A stretch of 64,000 nt of DNA from Burkholderiaceae bacterium (GCA_016790515.1 JAEUOY010000077.1:1-64000), one strand, 5' to 3'. Counted from the first letter of the stretch, positions 36,885 through 46,715 are shown. Program-made: numbers and translations. The notes: generated from the sequence alone by a model not told the origin.

Positions 36885-39800
36885 ATGCCCGGGCCGGTCA
36901 CCTACACCGCGGTCGCGCTGCTGGCACGCGACCGCGTGCGCTCGCTCGGGCGCCGGCTCAAGGCCAAGCAGGCGCATGGCCGCTTCTTCAGCGAGGCCGA
37001 GCGCCACCTGATGGTGCTGGCCGAGCGCACGCTGGCGATCATGGACACCGCGCCGGCCGCCGTCGAGGCGCCGACCCCGTTGTACGGCCCGGCCCGCGGC
37101 GACCAGCTGTCGAAGTTCCTGCTGATGGGCGCCATCGGCCCCGAACTGCCCGGCTACGCCGCGTTCAACGCCCGCGGCGCGGCCTGGCTGCGCGACACCC
37201 TGCACAAGGGCACGCCCGACGCCAACCGCGAGCAGGTGCTGGTCGGTTCGACCGATCTGCCACTGGTGTTCTGGCGCCGGGTCGACCGGTTGCTGCCCAG
37301 CCGCATCGTCGACGGCGTCGAGCAGAACACCGACCGGCTGGCGATGCAGGCCTACGTGCTGGGCCACCTCGCGCATGTGGCCGCCGACGTGGTCAGCGTG
37401 CCGTGGATCGACAACCTGGCCTGGCAGCCCGGCCGTGCCGCCGCGCCGCCGAACCCGGCTTTGCCGAAGCTGCGGCGCGACGCGGTGATCGGTGCGATCG
37501 AGACCGAGGTCGCGCGTGTGATGTTCGGGCGCGGCACGCGCACCCGCGGCAGCGACTGGGCCGACTGGTTCCCGTCGCCGCGCCAGGTGCCCGGCGCCTT
37601 CTACAGCGCGATGCAGCAGGCCCTGGAGGAACTGTACGGCCCCGGTGCGGTGCGCGTGGGCGGCGCCGCCTACGAGCTGCAGCGCGCCGACGACAAGCCG
37701 CCGCCGCTGTCTCAGGACCTGCTGAGGGACGGCTACGCGAGCTTCCGCACGGTGATGGACGCCGGCGTGGCCTGGGACTACTGGGACTGGCTGGGCGCCA
37801 CCTGGTTCCTGTACCTGCCGGCGTTCCTGGCCTACCCGCTGGTGCTGGCGCTGCCCAACGGCCGCCACCACCTGCGCGAGGTGAAGCCGGCCGAGTACGA
37901 CGACGATGCCGGCCGCTTCGAGCTGGTGGCGCTGCCGTTCGCGCTGAACGCGGCGTCGGCGCTGTATGCCCACATCCTGGCCACCACCAGCTACCTGGGC
38001 GCCGAGTCGGACGTGGTGTTCGGCTGGGTCAGCACCGGCGTGCAGCTGGCCGCGATGGTCGCCTTCTTCGCCTCGCTGCAGGCCGGCGGCGCCGGGCTGG
38101 TGCCGCGCTGGATCCTGCTGTTCGGCCTGCCGCTGGCGCTGCAGCTGATCGAGGTCGTGCTGATCGGCCTGAAGGGCAGCGTCAACCCGCGGCGGCGCCA
38201 GCTGATGGCCTCGGTGATCGTGCCGGTCGGGCTGTCGCTGCTGTTCCTGGCGCTGTACTTCGGCCCGCTGCACCAGGGCATCGAGGCGATCGCCGAGCCG
38301 CCGCCGGGCGTGCCGCGGGGTGACGCCGGCGATTTCGCCTGGCGTCTGGTGGTCTGGTTCCTGCTGCTGTTCGGGCTGTGGTGGGGCGTCGCGCTGCTGC
38401 TGCGCTTCATCCACGCCAAGGGCCTGCCGGCCGACCTCGCCAACCCCCGGGTCGGCGCCCAGCGCCACGGCCTGCGCCTGTTCGACGACAGCGCGCTGCT
38501 GCACCGGCCGCTGGGCGCCTCGCCGGCGCTGGACGCGCTGTTCTACCCCTCGGGCCGGCGCGCGCTGCTCAAGCTGTGGTGGACCGGCGGCGGCACGGTG
38601 CAGATGCGGCCGCTGGGCGACCGGCTGGAGTTCATCGTCGACGGCGCGTCGACCTTCGTGCCGGTGCCGGCAGCGCCGATGACGGTGTCGGAGTTCGCCG
38701 CCCACCTGCAGCGCGTGGTCCAGCGCGGTGGCGCGCCGGGGCTGGTGACCGAGCTGGCGCAGACCGCCGGCGATGCGCTGGAGGACCACGAACTGGCCCC
38801 CGGCAGCGCCTTCGTCGACGCCGGCGACCCGGCCGATCTCGACGAGGACACCACGATCACCACCGCCTCGCTGCTCGCCGCGCGCACTGCCGCGGCCACC
38901 GCGACGACGCTCAATGCACGCAGCGGCGAGCCGGTGCTGCTGTACCACGCGCACAAGGCGGCGCAGGCGGTGCGCTTCGACCGCCTGGGTGCCAGCACCG
39001 ATGTCGACGAGGCGACGCTGCAGGTCAACGGCGTCGGCGGCGTCTCCAGCCTGCTCGGCACGCGAACCGTCACGCTGGCGCCGGGGCCGGGCGTCAGCCG
39101 GCTGACGCGGCTGTTCCGGCCGGGCGACCTGATCGAGGCGCCGCAGGGCGGGGCCGCGCGGATCGTGGTCTCGGTCGAGTCGGACAGCGAGCTGACGGTG
39201 TCCACGCCGTTCCCGCCGACCGGCGCCGGCCTGACCAGCGTGCCGCCGGGCACCAGCTTCCGCCGCCTGGCGATGGACCTGCGCCAGCCGATGGCCGCGC
39301 CCGCCGGCTGGCAGCTGACCACCGGGGTCGACGCCGTGGGCACCTGCACCGTCACCGCGGCAGCCGCCGGGATGGCCTTCGGCTCGATGTTCCGCGACGG
39401 CGACACGATCCGTGTGCACATGGTGCCGGGCAATGCCGCGCTCGACCAGTCGCGCCTGGTGGTGCAGGTGCTGTCGGACACGCTGATGCTGCTGGCCGCC
39501 GAGTTCGACATCCTGTCGCCGCCGTCGAACGGCCCGTTCACGTTCGAGCGCGTGGGCCGCGAGCCCGAGCACCTGCTGCCCTTCGTCGCCGGCGCCGACG
39601 ACGGCATCGACAGCGGCGACGCGGTGATGAACCACGCCGCCGACCTGGCGATGATGCTGTGCCTGGCCGGCGGCTCGCAGATGCTGCCGACGGCCGACCT
39701 CGGCAAGGCGAGCTTCGGCGGCAGCCGCGACCTCAACCGCGTCTACCAGGTGTTCCGCAACTGGAACCTCGACCGCCGCCGGCAGAACGAGTGGAAGATG

Positions 39801-40082
39801 CTGGTGCAAGGCGGCGCCGTCAGCGAGAAGCGCGGCGACGCCAGCGCGCGCGATGCCGCGCTGCCGCCGCTGCCACCCGACTGGCAGCTGCGCGTGGCCG
39901 ACGGCGAGGAGACCAGCAATGCGCTGGGCTGGCTGAATCTGCTGCGCAGCTGGGTCGACATGGCCGGCCGGCCCGAGCAGGACGCACTGGCCGACACCGC
40001 CTTCCGCCCCGGCCTGCCCAGCAACCGCAGGCTGACGCGGGCGATGGCCTACCTGTTCGACATGCCCGAGCCGACGTCCTGA
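36885..40082 (+). CDS. Zinc-dependent phospholipase C-like, multi-membrane-span protein
   Basis: A 1,065-residue protein. Residues about 30-180 resemble zinc-dependent phospholipase C domains: FLLMGAIGPELPGYA at 78-92 and GHLAHVAADVVSVP at 160-173, giving H161, H164 and D168 as candidate metal ligands. Six hydrophobic segments follow (about 304-322, 347-367, 377-399, 408-427, 440-460, 485-508). The rest is soluble and beta-rich, with two copies of a GTxF/GDxI-type module (about 725-785 and 819-885). Its place in a contractile-tail operon suggests a membrane-active effector or an anchor for the particle. The domain match is divergent and no activity is shown. Confidence 0.6.
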   Translation: MPGPVTYTAVALLARDRVRSLGRRLKAKQAHGRFFSEAERHLMVLAERTLAIMDTAPAAVEAPTPLYGPARGDQLSKFLLMGAIGPELPGYAAFNARGAAWLRDTLHKGTPDANREQVLVGSTDLPLVFWRRVDRLLPSRIVDGVEQNTDRLAMQAYVLGHLAHVAADVVSVPWIDNLAWQPGRAAAPPNPALPKLRRDAVIGAIETEVARVMFGRGTRTRGSDWADWFPSPRQVPGAFYSAMQQALEELYGPGAVRVGGAAYELQRADDKPPPLSQDLLRDGYASFRTVMDAGVAWDYWDWLGATWFLYLPAFLAYPLVLALPNGRHHLREVKPAEYDDDAGRFELVALPFALNAASALYAHILATTSYLGAESDVVFGWVSTGVQLAAMVAFFASLQAGGAGLVPRWILLFGLPLALQLIEVVLIGLKGSVNPRRRQLMASVIVPVGLSLLFLALYFGPLHQGIEAIAEPPPGVPRGDAGDFAWRLVVWFLLLFGLWWGVALLLRFIHAKGLPADLANPRVGAQRHGLRLFDDSALLHRPLGASPALDALFYPSGRRALLKLWWTGGGTVQMRPLGDRLEFIVDGASTFVPVPAAPMTVSEFAAHLQRVVQRGGAPGLVTELAQTAGDALEDHELAPGSAFVDAGDPADLDEDTTITTASLLAARTAAATATTLNARSGEPVLLYHAHKAAQAVRFDRLGASTDVDEATLQVNGVGGVSSLLGTRTVTLAPGPGVSRLTRLFRPGDLIEAPQGGAARIVVSVESDSELTVSTPFPPTGAGLTSVPPGTSFRRLAMDLRQPMAAPAGWQLTTGVDAVGTCTVTAAAAGMAFGSMFRDGDTIRVHMVPGNAALDQSRLVVQVLSDTLMLLAAEFDILSPPSNGPFTFERVGREPEHLLPFVAGADDGIDSGDAVMNHAADLAMMLCLAGGSQMLPTADLGKASFGGSRDLNRVYQVFRNWNLDRRRQNEWKMLVQGGAVSEKRGDASARDAALPPLPPDWQLRVADGEETSNALGWLNLLRSWVDMAGRPEQDALADTAFRPGLPSNRRLTRAMAYLFDMPEPTS

Positions 40083-40101
40083 TGCGGCGGCAGCACCGAC
40101 C

Positions 40102-43100
40102 ATGGCCGACGAACTGCTGATCGATCCCGGAGAAGCGCCGAACTCGGTCGACGCGCGTGCCGAGGCGCTGCTCAGCCGCCTGGGCATCAGCGAGCTCGAC
40201 TACCCGCAGGTGCTGGAGGACGCAGCGGCCCATGCCACCGCGCCGCGCGCCGCGCCGGCGCCGGCCGGCCAGCGCTGGCTGCCGGTGGGGCCGCGCAATG
40301 TCTGCGGCCGGGTGCTGGCGCTGGCGCAGGACCCGGTGAACCCGCTGCTGCACTACGCCGGCACCGCGCACGGCGGGCTGTGGCGCAGCAACGACGGCGG
40401 CGACACCTGGGAAGCGCTGGGCGGCCCCGAGCACCAGTTCCCGGTCTCGACGATCGCCATTCCCGAGCAGGCGCCGACCAGGCTCTACGTCGGCACCGGC
40501 TCGCCGCTGGAGGCGCAGGTATCGGGCCGGGGCCTCTACGAGGTGACGGTGGCCGGGCCGCGCAGCGCCGCGGTGTTCCGCCGCCTGCGCGGCGCGCCGC
40601 CCTCGGCGATGCCGCCGGCCCAGGCCAATGCGCGGCCCGAGACGCGCGGCCAGGCAATGCGCTATGGCCGCATCCGCATGGATCCCGACGACGCGCAGCG
40701 CTTCTGGGTCGCCTCGCAGACCGGGCTGTGGCGCTGCGAGCTGCACACCGGCACGCCGCAGTTCACGCTCGAGTTTCCGCCGGTGGCGCCGGCGACGATC
40801 GCCTCCGGCGACACGCCGCCGCCGCTGGCCACGGTGCCGTCGGTCAACCGCCAGGCCGGCTACGCCACCGACCTGGTGGTGGTGCACGACCCGCGCGACA
40901 CCGAGACCGTCAGCGACGACGGCACGCGGCGCTTCCTGATGCTGGTGGTGGCGATCGACGGCCCGCCCGGCGGCGCCGCCGGCTCGACCGTCGGCGGCCT
41001 CTACCGCGGCCGCTTCGACCGCCGCGACGGCAGCCTGCGCTGGGAGCGGCGCCTGGGCCTGCCGCTGCCGATCCCCGAACTGGTCGGCAGCGGCACGGTC
41101 AGCACCGGGCCGCACCCCAGCGGCAATCCGGGGCTGAACCTGATGACCCTGGCACCGGCGGCCGGCGGCACCCGGCTGCGCCGCATGTTCCGCCCGGGCG
41201 ACACGGTCGAGGCGCCGATCGGCGGCGCCCAGCGCGTCGTCAACGCGGTATCGCAGGGTGCTGCCGGCGACCTGGCGATGGACGTGCTGGCCTTTCCCGG
41301 CGCGCCGCTGGCCGGCGCCAGCTACCGGCGCGTCGGCAGCACGGTGCCGTTCCGCACGCTTCGCGTCGCAGTTTGCGAGCGCTTGCCGCGTCGCCTGTAT
41401 GCCTTCGCGCACCAGCAGCAGCGGCTGCCCACGCCGGTCTACCGCAGCGACGACGCCGGCGAGCACTGGACCATCGCCGCCGAGTACCTCGGCGGCGGCC
41501 AGGGCCAGGCGGAATACAACCTGGTGCTCGAGGTCAGCCCGACCGACCCCGACCTGCTGGTGGCCGGCCTGCTCGACGTCTTCCTCAGCCGCGACGGCGG
41601 CCGCAACTGGCTGCAGATCCTCTACTGGCCCGACTACAACACGATCGGCGACCATGCCCAGCATGCCGACCAGCATGCGGCGATGTTCGACCGTTTCGAC
41701 CGCCGACGCCTGTGGATCGGCAACGACGGCGGCATCGCCGTCAGCCGCGACCTGCAGCGGCCGGCGCATTCACCGGGCTACTGGCGTGCCCGCGGCCACG
41801 GCATCCAGGCCGGGCAGTTCCAGCACGTGGCGATGCATCCGACGCCGGCGCTGGCTTCGTTCTCCGGCGGCGGGCTGCAGGACAACGGCAGCTGGCTGGG
41901 CTACGGCGGTCCGAGCTGGATGCATGTCGGCTGGGCCGACGGCGGCAATTTCGGTTTCGACCCCGGCAACCCGCGGCGCTACCTGTTCAGCCAGCAGAAC
42001 GCGCAGACCATCGGCACCGTGCAGCCGCTGTCGGCCAATCCGCCCATCGTCAACCCGGTGCTGCACGAGCTGCCCGAGGCGCTGGCGCCCCGGCATGCGA
42101 TGGGCATGGCGATCGGCGTCGTGCCGTTTGCCGGCGGCGGGCTGGTCGGCGGCGCCCGCAACTCGCCGTTCGTGCCCGTGGTGGCGCAGAACCCGGCGAC
42201 GCCGACACAGTTCCTGTTCGGCTGGCAGCAGGCCGGCGGCGGCGGCGGCACCGACGCCGGCGCCTACGGCTCGGTCAACGCCGGCGTGCTGGCCAGCCCG
42301 CTGCCCGGGCTGACGCCGGTCCCGGTCGCCTTCGTCGGCAACGGCGCCGACGCCAGCGCCGCCAGCTTCGGCCCGACCATCGCGCCCTCGCTCACCGCCG
42401 AGGGCTGGGTCGGCTTCTACGACGGCTCGCTGGTGCGCAGCGCCAACGCGCCGCTGGCCGGCGTTTGGGCACCGGTGGGCGCGCTGCCGGCTGCTGCGCT
42501 GGGCCAGCCGATCACCGGCATCGCGGTGCACCCGAACGACGAGCGCATCGTCGTCGTCTGTACCGTCGGCGCGGCGCCGCAGGCGCGCACCCAGGGCCGG
42601 GTCTGCATCAGCTTCGACCGCGGCCTGAGCTGGCAGGACCTGACCGCGCGCACCCCGGCTTCGGTCAATGTCGCGCCGGCGGCGCCGGCAGCGATGGTCG
42701 CCGGCAGCCGGCGCCAGTTCAGCGCCACTGCACGCTTTGCCGACGGTACGCAGTTCGACGCCACCACCAGCGTCGCCTGGACCAGCTCCAGCGCTGCGCA
42801 GGGACGCTTCAGCGCGCTGGTCGGCGAGGAGGGGCAGTTCATCGCGGTGGCCGCCGGCAGCCCGACGCTGACGGCTGCGCTGGCCGGCGTCAACGGCACG
42901 GTGGTGCAGACCGTCAACGCCGGCAACGCGGCCGACAGCGTGCTGCCGATCCCGGCGCGCGGCGTCGATCCGCTGTCGCTGCCGCCGGGGCCGATGACCA
43001 GCCTGGCCTTCGAGCCGGTGGCCTTGCCGGGCCGGCTGTTCGTCGGCACGCTGGCCGGCGTCTACGTGCTCAACGGCCTGCCGTGCCCGAACAGCCTGAC

Positions 43101-44829
43101 GATCGCGCCACCCTCGCCGCTGGCGCTGACCCTGGGCCACACGGTGCAGCTGCGCGCCAGCCTGGGCTTCACGGTCGGCGCCGCGGTCGATGCCACCACC
43201 GAGGTCGATTGGTCGGTGGCGCCGCCGGGCATCGTCACGCTGGGCGTCGCCCCCTTGTTCGGGCAGGTGACGGGCAGCGCGGCCGGCGCGGCCACCGTCA
43301 CCGCGCGGCGCGGCACGCAGGTCGCGACGCTCACCGTCAACGTCGCCGCGGTGCCCGGTCCGGTGCCGCCGCTGCCGGGAGCGCCGGCGGCGATGGTCGC
43401 GCCCCCGGTCACGGTGGCCTGGCAGCCGTTCAACAGCGGGCTGCCGCTGACCCTGGTCAACGCGGTTGCCCGCCACTTCGCGGCCGGCGCCAACCGGCTG
43501 CGCATCGCCACTTTCGGCCGCGGCCTGTGGGACATCGACCTGACGCCGCCGGCGGTGGCGCAGAACCTGTTCATCCGCCAGACGCTGGTCGAGGACGGCC
43601 GCATGCCGCGGCTGCCGCTGCCGCTGGCCGACGATCCGCGGCTGCCGGCCGGCACCGTCGGGCTGGACTTCACCCACGCCTTCGACATCCGGGTCGACGC
43701 GCCGCCGTACCGCTTCTTCGACGACCGCGTCGACGGCGTCGAATTCGACGAGCAGCTCGGCGCCGACACGCTGCACGCGACGCTGCCCAACGCGATCTAC
43801 GTCCAGCTGCACAACAACGGCCGCGAGGCGGCCACCGGCGTGCAGCTGCACCTGTACTTCCGGGCTTCGCCGATCGCCGCGCCGATCGCCGCGCCACCGG
43901 GCGTGGCGATCCCGCCGCACGGCGTCGGTCCCGACCTCGGACCGGTGGCCGACTTCTACAACCCGCCTTCGTTCGACCCCACCGGCGGCGGCGACCCGGT
44001 CGCCGGCAGCCGCTGGACGCGGGTCGCGCCGATGCGGCCGATCGCCACGCTGCGCCCCGGCGAGCCGCTGGTGCTGCGCTTCGACTGGACACCGCCGGCC
44101 GCGCTGGCCGGCGGCAACATCGCGCTGCTGGCCCTGGTCGCCCCGGCCGCTGGCCAGGGCGCGCTGCCGGCGGCACCGCTGGCCGGGCCCGGCATCGACA
44201 GCTTCGTGCCCGCCGAGCGGCGTGCCGCGCTGCGGATCCTGGGCGTCGGCCCGCTGCCGCTGCCCGACCTGTTCGTGCGCGGCGCGGTCGACGACGACGG
44301 CCTGTCGGCCGGCGCGTCGAGCTCGCCGCTGCGCAGCCCCGACATCATCGCGGTGGCTGCTGCGCCGACGGTGGCCGGCGGCGCCGAGGTCGCCTTCCGC
44401 GACCTGCTCGACGCGCGGCCGCAGGACCGGCTGACACGGCCCGGCACCAACCATCTGTTCGTCCGCGTGCACAACCGTGGCGCGGCCCAGGTGCGCGCCG
44501 AGATCGAGCTGTTCGCGGTCAAGGTCCAGGCCGACCTGCGGCCCGACTTCGCCTTCGGCAACTGGATCCGCATCACGCCGACGCCGCCGGCCAAGCTCGA
44601 GCTCGACGTGCCGGCGCGCAGCCACCGCCTGGCCACCCAGACCTGGGACGTGCCCGACCCGGCGCCGGGCGACGCCAGCTACATCCTGGTGGCGGTGGTG
44701 CACAGCGCCGACCTGCAGGACCCGGCACCGGCGATCGGCCCGTTCGCCGACGAGGCCGCGTTCCTCGCCTTCCTGCGCCGCAGCCACGGCAGCGACAACG
44801 TCGCCGCACGGGCCCTGCGCGTGCGCTGA
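40102..44829 (+). CDS. Giant Asp-box propeller / Ig-like / CARDB-like protein
   Basis: A 1,575-residue protein without a signal peptide. Residues about 60-850 form a large sortilin/BNR-type propeller with four visible Asp boxes (SNDGGDTW near 96, SDDAGEHW near 449, SRDGGRNW near 496, SFDRGLSW near 836). A beta module (about 331-413) shared with the preceding protein is inserted between blades. Two Big-2-like Ig domains follow (about 858-945 and 995-1085), then two CARDB-like adhesion segments (VQLHNNGREAATGVQLHLYF near 1235; VRVHNRGAAQVRAEIELF near 1455). Surface-decorating adhesin or glycan-binding part of the particle is the likeliest role. Confidence 0.6.
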   Translation: MADELLIDPGEAPNSVDARAEALLSRLGISELDYPQVLEDAAAHATAPRAAPAPAGQRWLPVGPRNVCGRVLALAQDPVNPLLHYAGTAHGGLWRSNDGGDTWEALGGPEHQFPVSTIAIPEQAPTRLYVGTGSPLEAQVSGRGLYEVTVAGPRSAAVFRRLRGAPPSAMPPAQANARPETRGQAMRYGRIRMDPDDAQRFWVASQTGLWRCELHTGTPQFTLEFPPVAPATIASGDTPPPLATVPSVNRQAGYATDLVVVHDPRDTETVSDDGTRRFLMLVVAIDGPPGGAAGSTVGGLYRGRFDRRDGSLRWERRLGLPLPIPELVGSGTVSTGPHPSGNPGLNLMTLAPAAGGTRLRRMFRPGDTVEAPIGGAQRVVNAVSQGAAGDLAMDVLAFPGAPLAGASYRRVGSTVPFRTLRVAVCERLPRRLYAFAHQQQRLPTPVYRSDDAGEHWTIAAEYLGGGQGQAEYNLVLEVSPTDPDLLVAGLLDVFLSRDGGRNWLQILYWPDYNTIGDHAQHADQHAAMFDRFDRRRLWIGNDGGIAVSRDLQRPAHSPGYWRARGHGIQAGQFQHVAMHPTPALASFSGGGLQDNGSWLGYGGPSWMHVGWADGGNFGFDPGNPRRYLFSQQNAQTIGTVQPLSANPPIVNPVLHELPEALAPRHAMGMAIGVVPFAGGGLVGGARNSPFVPVVAQNPATPTQFLFGWQQAGGGGGTDAGAYGSVNAGVLASPLPGLTPVPVAFVGNGADASAASFGPTIAPSLTAEGWVGFYDGSLVRSANAPLAGVWAPVGALPAAALGQPITGIAVHPNDERIVVVCTVGAAPQARTQGRVCISFDRGLSWQDLTARTPASVNVAPAAPAAMVAGSRRQFSATARFADGTQFDATTSVAWTSSSAAQGRFSALVGEEGQFIAVAAGSPTLTAALAGVNGTVVQTVNAGNAADSVLPIPARGVDPLSLPPGPMTSLAFEPVALPGRLFVGTLAGVYVLNGLPCPNSLTIAPPSPLALTLGHTVQLRASLGFTVGAAVDATTEVDWSVAPPGIVTLGVAPLFGQVTGSAAGAATVTARRGTQVATLTVNVAAVPGPVPPLPGAPAAMVAPPVTVAWQPFNSGLPLTLVNAVARHFAAGANRLRIATFGRGLWDIDLTPPAVAQNLFIRQTLVEDGRMPRLPLPLADDPRLPAGTVGLDFTHAFDIRVDAPPYRFFDDRVDGVEFDEQLGADTLHATLPNAIYVQLHNNGREAATGVQLHLYFRASPIAAPIAAPPGVAIPPHGVGPDLGPVADFYNPPSFDPTGGGDPVAGSRWTRVAPMRPIATLRPGEPLVLRFDWTPPAALAGGNIALLALVAPAAGQGALPAAPLAGPGIDSFVPAERRAALRILGVGPLPLPDLFVRGAVDDDGLSAGASSSPLRSPDIIAVAAAPTVAGGAEVAFRDLLDARPQDRLTRPGTNHLFVRVHNRGAAQVRAEIELFAVKVQADLRPDFAFGNWIRITPTPPAKLELDVPARSHRLATQTWDVPDPAPGDASYILVAVVHSADLQDPAPAIGPFADEAAFLAFLRRSHGSDNVAARALRVR

Positions 44830-44842
44830 ACCGAGCCGGGTG

Positions 44843-45838
44843 ATGACTCAGCCGACCGCCACCCCGTTCTCGCCGCTGCGCCCGGTGCCCGAGGGCGTGG
44901 CCTCGCCCGACGGCCGCTGGCTGTACCTGCCGGCTGCCTCGGGCGGGCTCGATGCGGTGGCCGCCGCCAGCGGCGAGCTGCGCTGGCACCGGGCCGAGGC
45001 GGCGCTGGCACTGCTGGCCGAGGACGCGCAGGTGCTGGTGCTCGAGCCCACCGGGCAGGGGCAGCTGCGGCCGTGCTGGCTCGACGCCGCCGATGGCGCC
45101 GCGCGCGCGCAGCGCAGCGGCGTGCTGCCGCCGCCCCTGCCACACCTGGCCGGCGGCCCCGGCGCCTGGGCCATCACCGACAGCGTCTGGCACGGCGATC
45201 GGCTGCTGCTGGCCTGGTCGGCACGCGCCTTCGGCGGCCAGGCCCCGGTCGCCCGCGGCGTGTTGGCGCTGGACCCGGCGCACCTGGCGCAGGCCGCCGA
45301 GGACGCCCGCTGGCCGCCGCCGCCGGCCTGGCCGGGCAGCGCCGACCTGCAGCCCTTCGCCGAAGGCGGCACGCCGCTGCCGCCCTGGACGGTGCAGGGC
45401 GACGTCGTGGCCCTGGCGCTGCGCGAGCCGCCGGCCGGCGAGCGGGCGCTATTGCTGCTGCGGCGCGGTGACGGGCCGCCCGCCACCGCGGTGCTGGTCG
45501 AGCCGCTGCCGCCGCCGGGCTGCCTGCAGCCGCTGGCCTCGCCCGACCCCGGGCTGGTCACGCTGCTGCACAGCGCCGACCGGGCCGGCGACGGCCCGGT
45601 CCCGGTGTGGCGGCTGTTCGCCGCGCCCGACGGCACGCCACTGGCCACGCTGGCGGCCGAGGACGGCCTGCTGCCGCCGTTCTGCCGCTGCGGCGAACGG
45701 CTGCTGGCACGCCGGCTCGGTGCGTTGGCCCACAAGCGGGCCAGTCCGCCGCGCCAGCTGTGCGCCTGGCAGGTCGGCGACGGCCGGCCGCTGTGGCAGC
45801 GGCCGCTGCCGCCGCATTCGCCGCAGCGCCTGGGATGA
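44843..45838 (+). CDS. PQQ-like beta-propeller protein
   Basis: A 331-residue protein with repeated beta patterns of the PQQ/YVTN propeller type (EGVASPDGRWLYLPAASGGL, then ASGELRWH and CAWQVGDGRPLWQ near the end). No signal peptide or catalytic residues are visible. It lies 13 bp after the giant propeller protein and 7 bp before the next gene. I do not know its role; a scaffold or cap-like accessory of the particle is possible. Confidence 0.5.
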   Translation: MTQPTATPFSPLRPVPEGVASPDGRWLYLPAASGGLDAVAAASGELRWHRAEAALALLAEDAQVLVLEPTGQGQLRPCWLDAADGAARAQRSGVLPPPLPHLAGGPGAWAITDSVWHGDRLLLAWSARAFGGQAPVARGVLALDPAHLAQAAEDARWPPPPAWPGSADLQPFAEGGTPLPPWTVQGDVVALALREPPAGERALLLLRRGDGPPATAVLVEPLPPPGCLQPLASPDPGLVTLLHSADRAGDGPVPVWRLFAAPDGTPLATLAAEDGLLPPFCRCGERLLARRLGALAHKRASPPRQLCAWQVGDGRPLWQRPLPPHSPQRLG

Positions 45839-45845
45839 ACAGGCG

Positions 45846-46715
45846 ATGACCGCCGAGACCGCCTTCCTCGACGCGCTGGCCGCCCGCCTGATCGGCGCCG
45901 GCCTGAGCCCGGCGCCGGCGATCGTCGGCAGCGCGCTGCCGGTGGCGGCGGCCGAACTGCCGGCCGTGGCGCTGTCGCTCGACGAGGTGCGGCGCCAGGG
46001 TGCCGGCCTGGGCGAGCGCGCCAGCCTGGTCGCCGGCGCCTTGCCGGTCAGTGCCGTCATCGACCTGGCCGACCCGGTGCTGCCCGAGGAACCCGGCTTC
46101 CGCCTGCTCAGCGACGACCGGCTGACGCTGGTGCTGCCGCACGGCGGCTGGGTCAAGGACGACGGCAGCGAAGGGCCGCTGTCGTCGGCCGACCTGCAGG
46201 TCGGCGTGGCCGGCGCGGCGCTCGAGGTGGTCAATGCCGCGCCGCTGGCCGGCCAGGTGCAGCCCGACGCCGCGGTCGGCACGCTGCGCTTCGGCGCGGC
46301 GCTGCCGGCCACCGGCCTGGTGCAGGCCCGCTACCGCGTCGGCCAATGGGAGCGCCGGGTCCAGGCCATCGCCGGCGTGCTGCGCATCGACGTGCGCGCC
46401 GCCGGCGCCGACGAGGTCAGCGCGCTGAGCGGCGCGCTGCTGGAGGCGCTCGACGGCGAGGCCGGCTGGCCGGCCGGGCTGCGCAAGCTGGTGCCGCTGT
46501 CGCTCGGCGCGGTCGGTGTGCGCGACTTCACCCAGGCCGGCTCGCGCGGCCGCGCGCTGCGCTTCGGCTACGAATACGAGCACATCGTCGACCGGCCCGA
46601 CTCGTCGGGCGGCGTGATCCGCCGCGTGCCGATCACCAGCCGGCTGCAGGCGACCACGGTCGAGCCGGCCAGCGGTGCCCTGATCACCACGATCTTCAGC
46701 GAGACCAGCCCATGA
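45846..46715 (+). CDS. Unknown protein before the sheath gene, tail-terminator candidate
   Basis: A 289-residue protein with an N-terminal helix (TAFLDALAARLIGAGL) and mixed alpha/beta body, ending in beta strands (VRDFTQAGSRGRALRFGYEY, then VIRRVPITSRLQAT). The C-terminal part about a periodic, tyrosine-rich beta segment is reminiscent of phage tail-completion proteins, and tail terminators usually lie just upstream of the sheath gene, as here. No family is recognised with certainty. A 99-bp gap separates it from the sheath gene. Confidence 0.4.
   Translation: MTAETAFLDALAARLIGAGLSPAPAIVGSALPVAAAELPAVALSLDEVRRQGAGLGERASLVAGALPVSAVIDLADPVLPEEPGFRLLSDDRLTLVLPHGGWVKDDGSEGPLSSADLQVGVAGAALEVVNAAPLAGQVQPDAAVGTLRFGAALPATGLVQARYRVGQWERRVQAIAGVLRIDVRAAGADEVSALSGALLEALDGEAGWPAGLRKLVPLSLGAVGVRDFTQAGSRGRALRFGYEYEHIVDRPDSSGGVIRRVPITSRLQATTVEPASGALITTIFSETSP

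Noticed and set aside
35415..40187. A very long minus-strand open frame (about 1,590 codons) opposite the helical and PLC-like genes
   Set aside because: It is a shadow of GC-rich plus-strand genes: composition is dominated by Arg, Gln, His and Ala, it shows no family motif, and the plus-strand frames have clear domains and ribosome sites.
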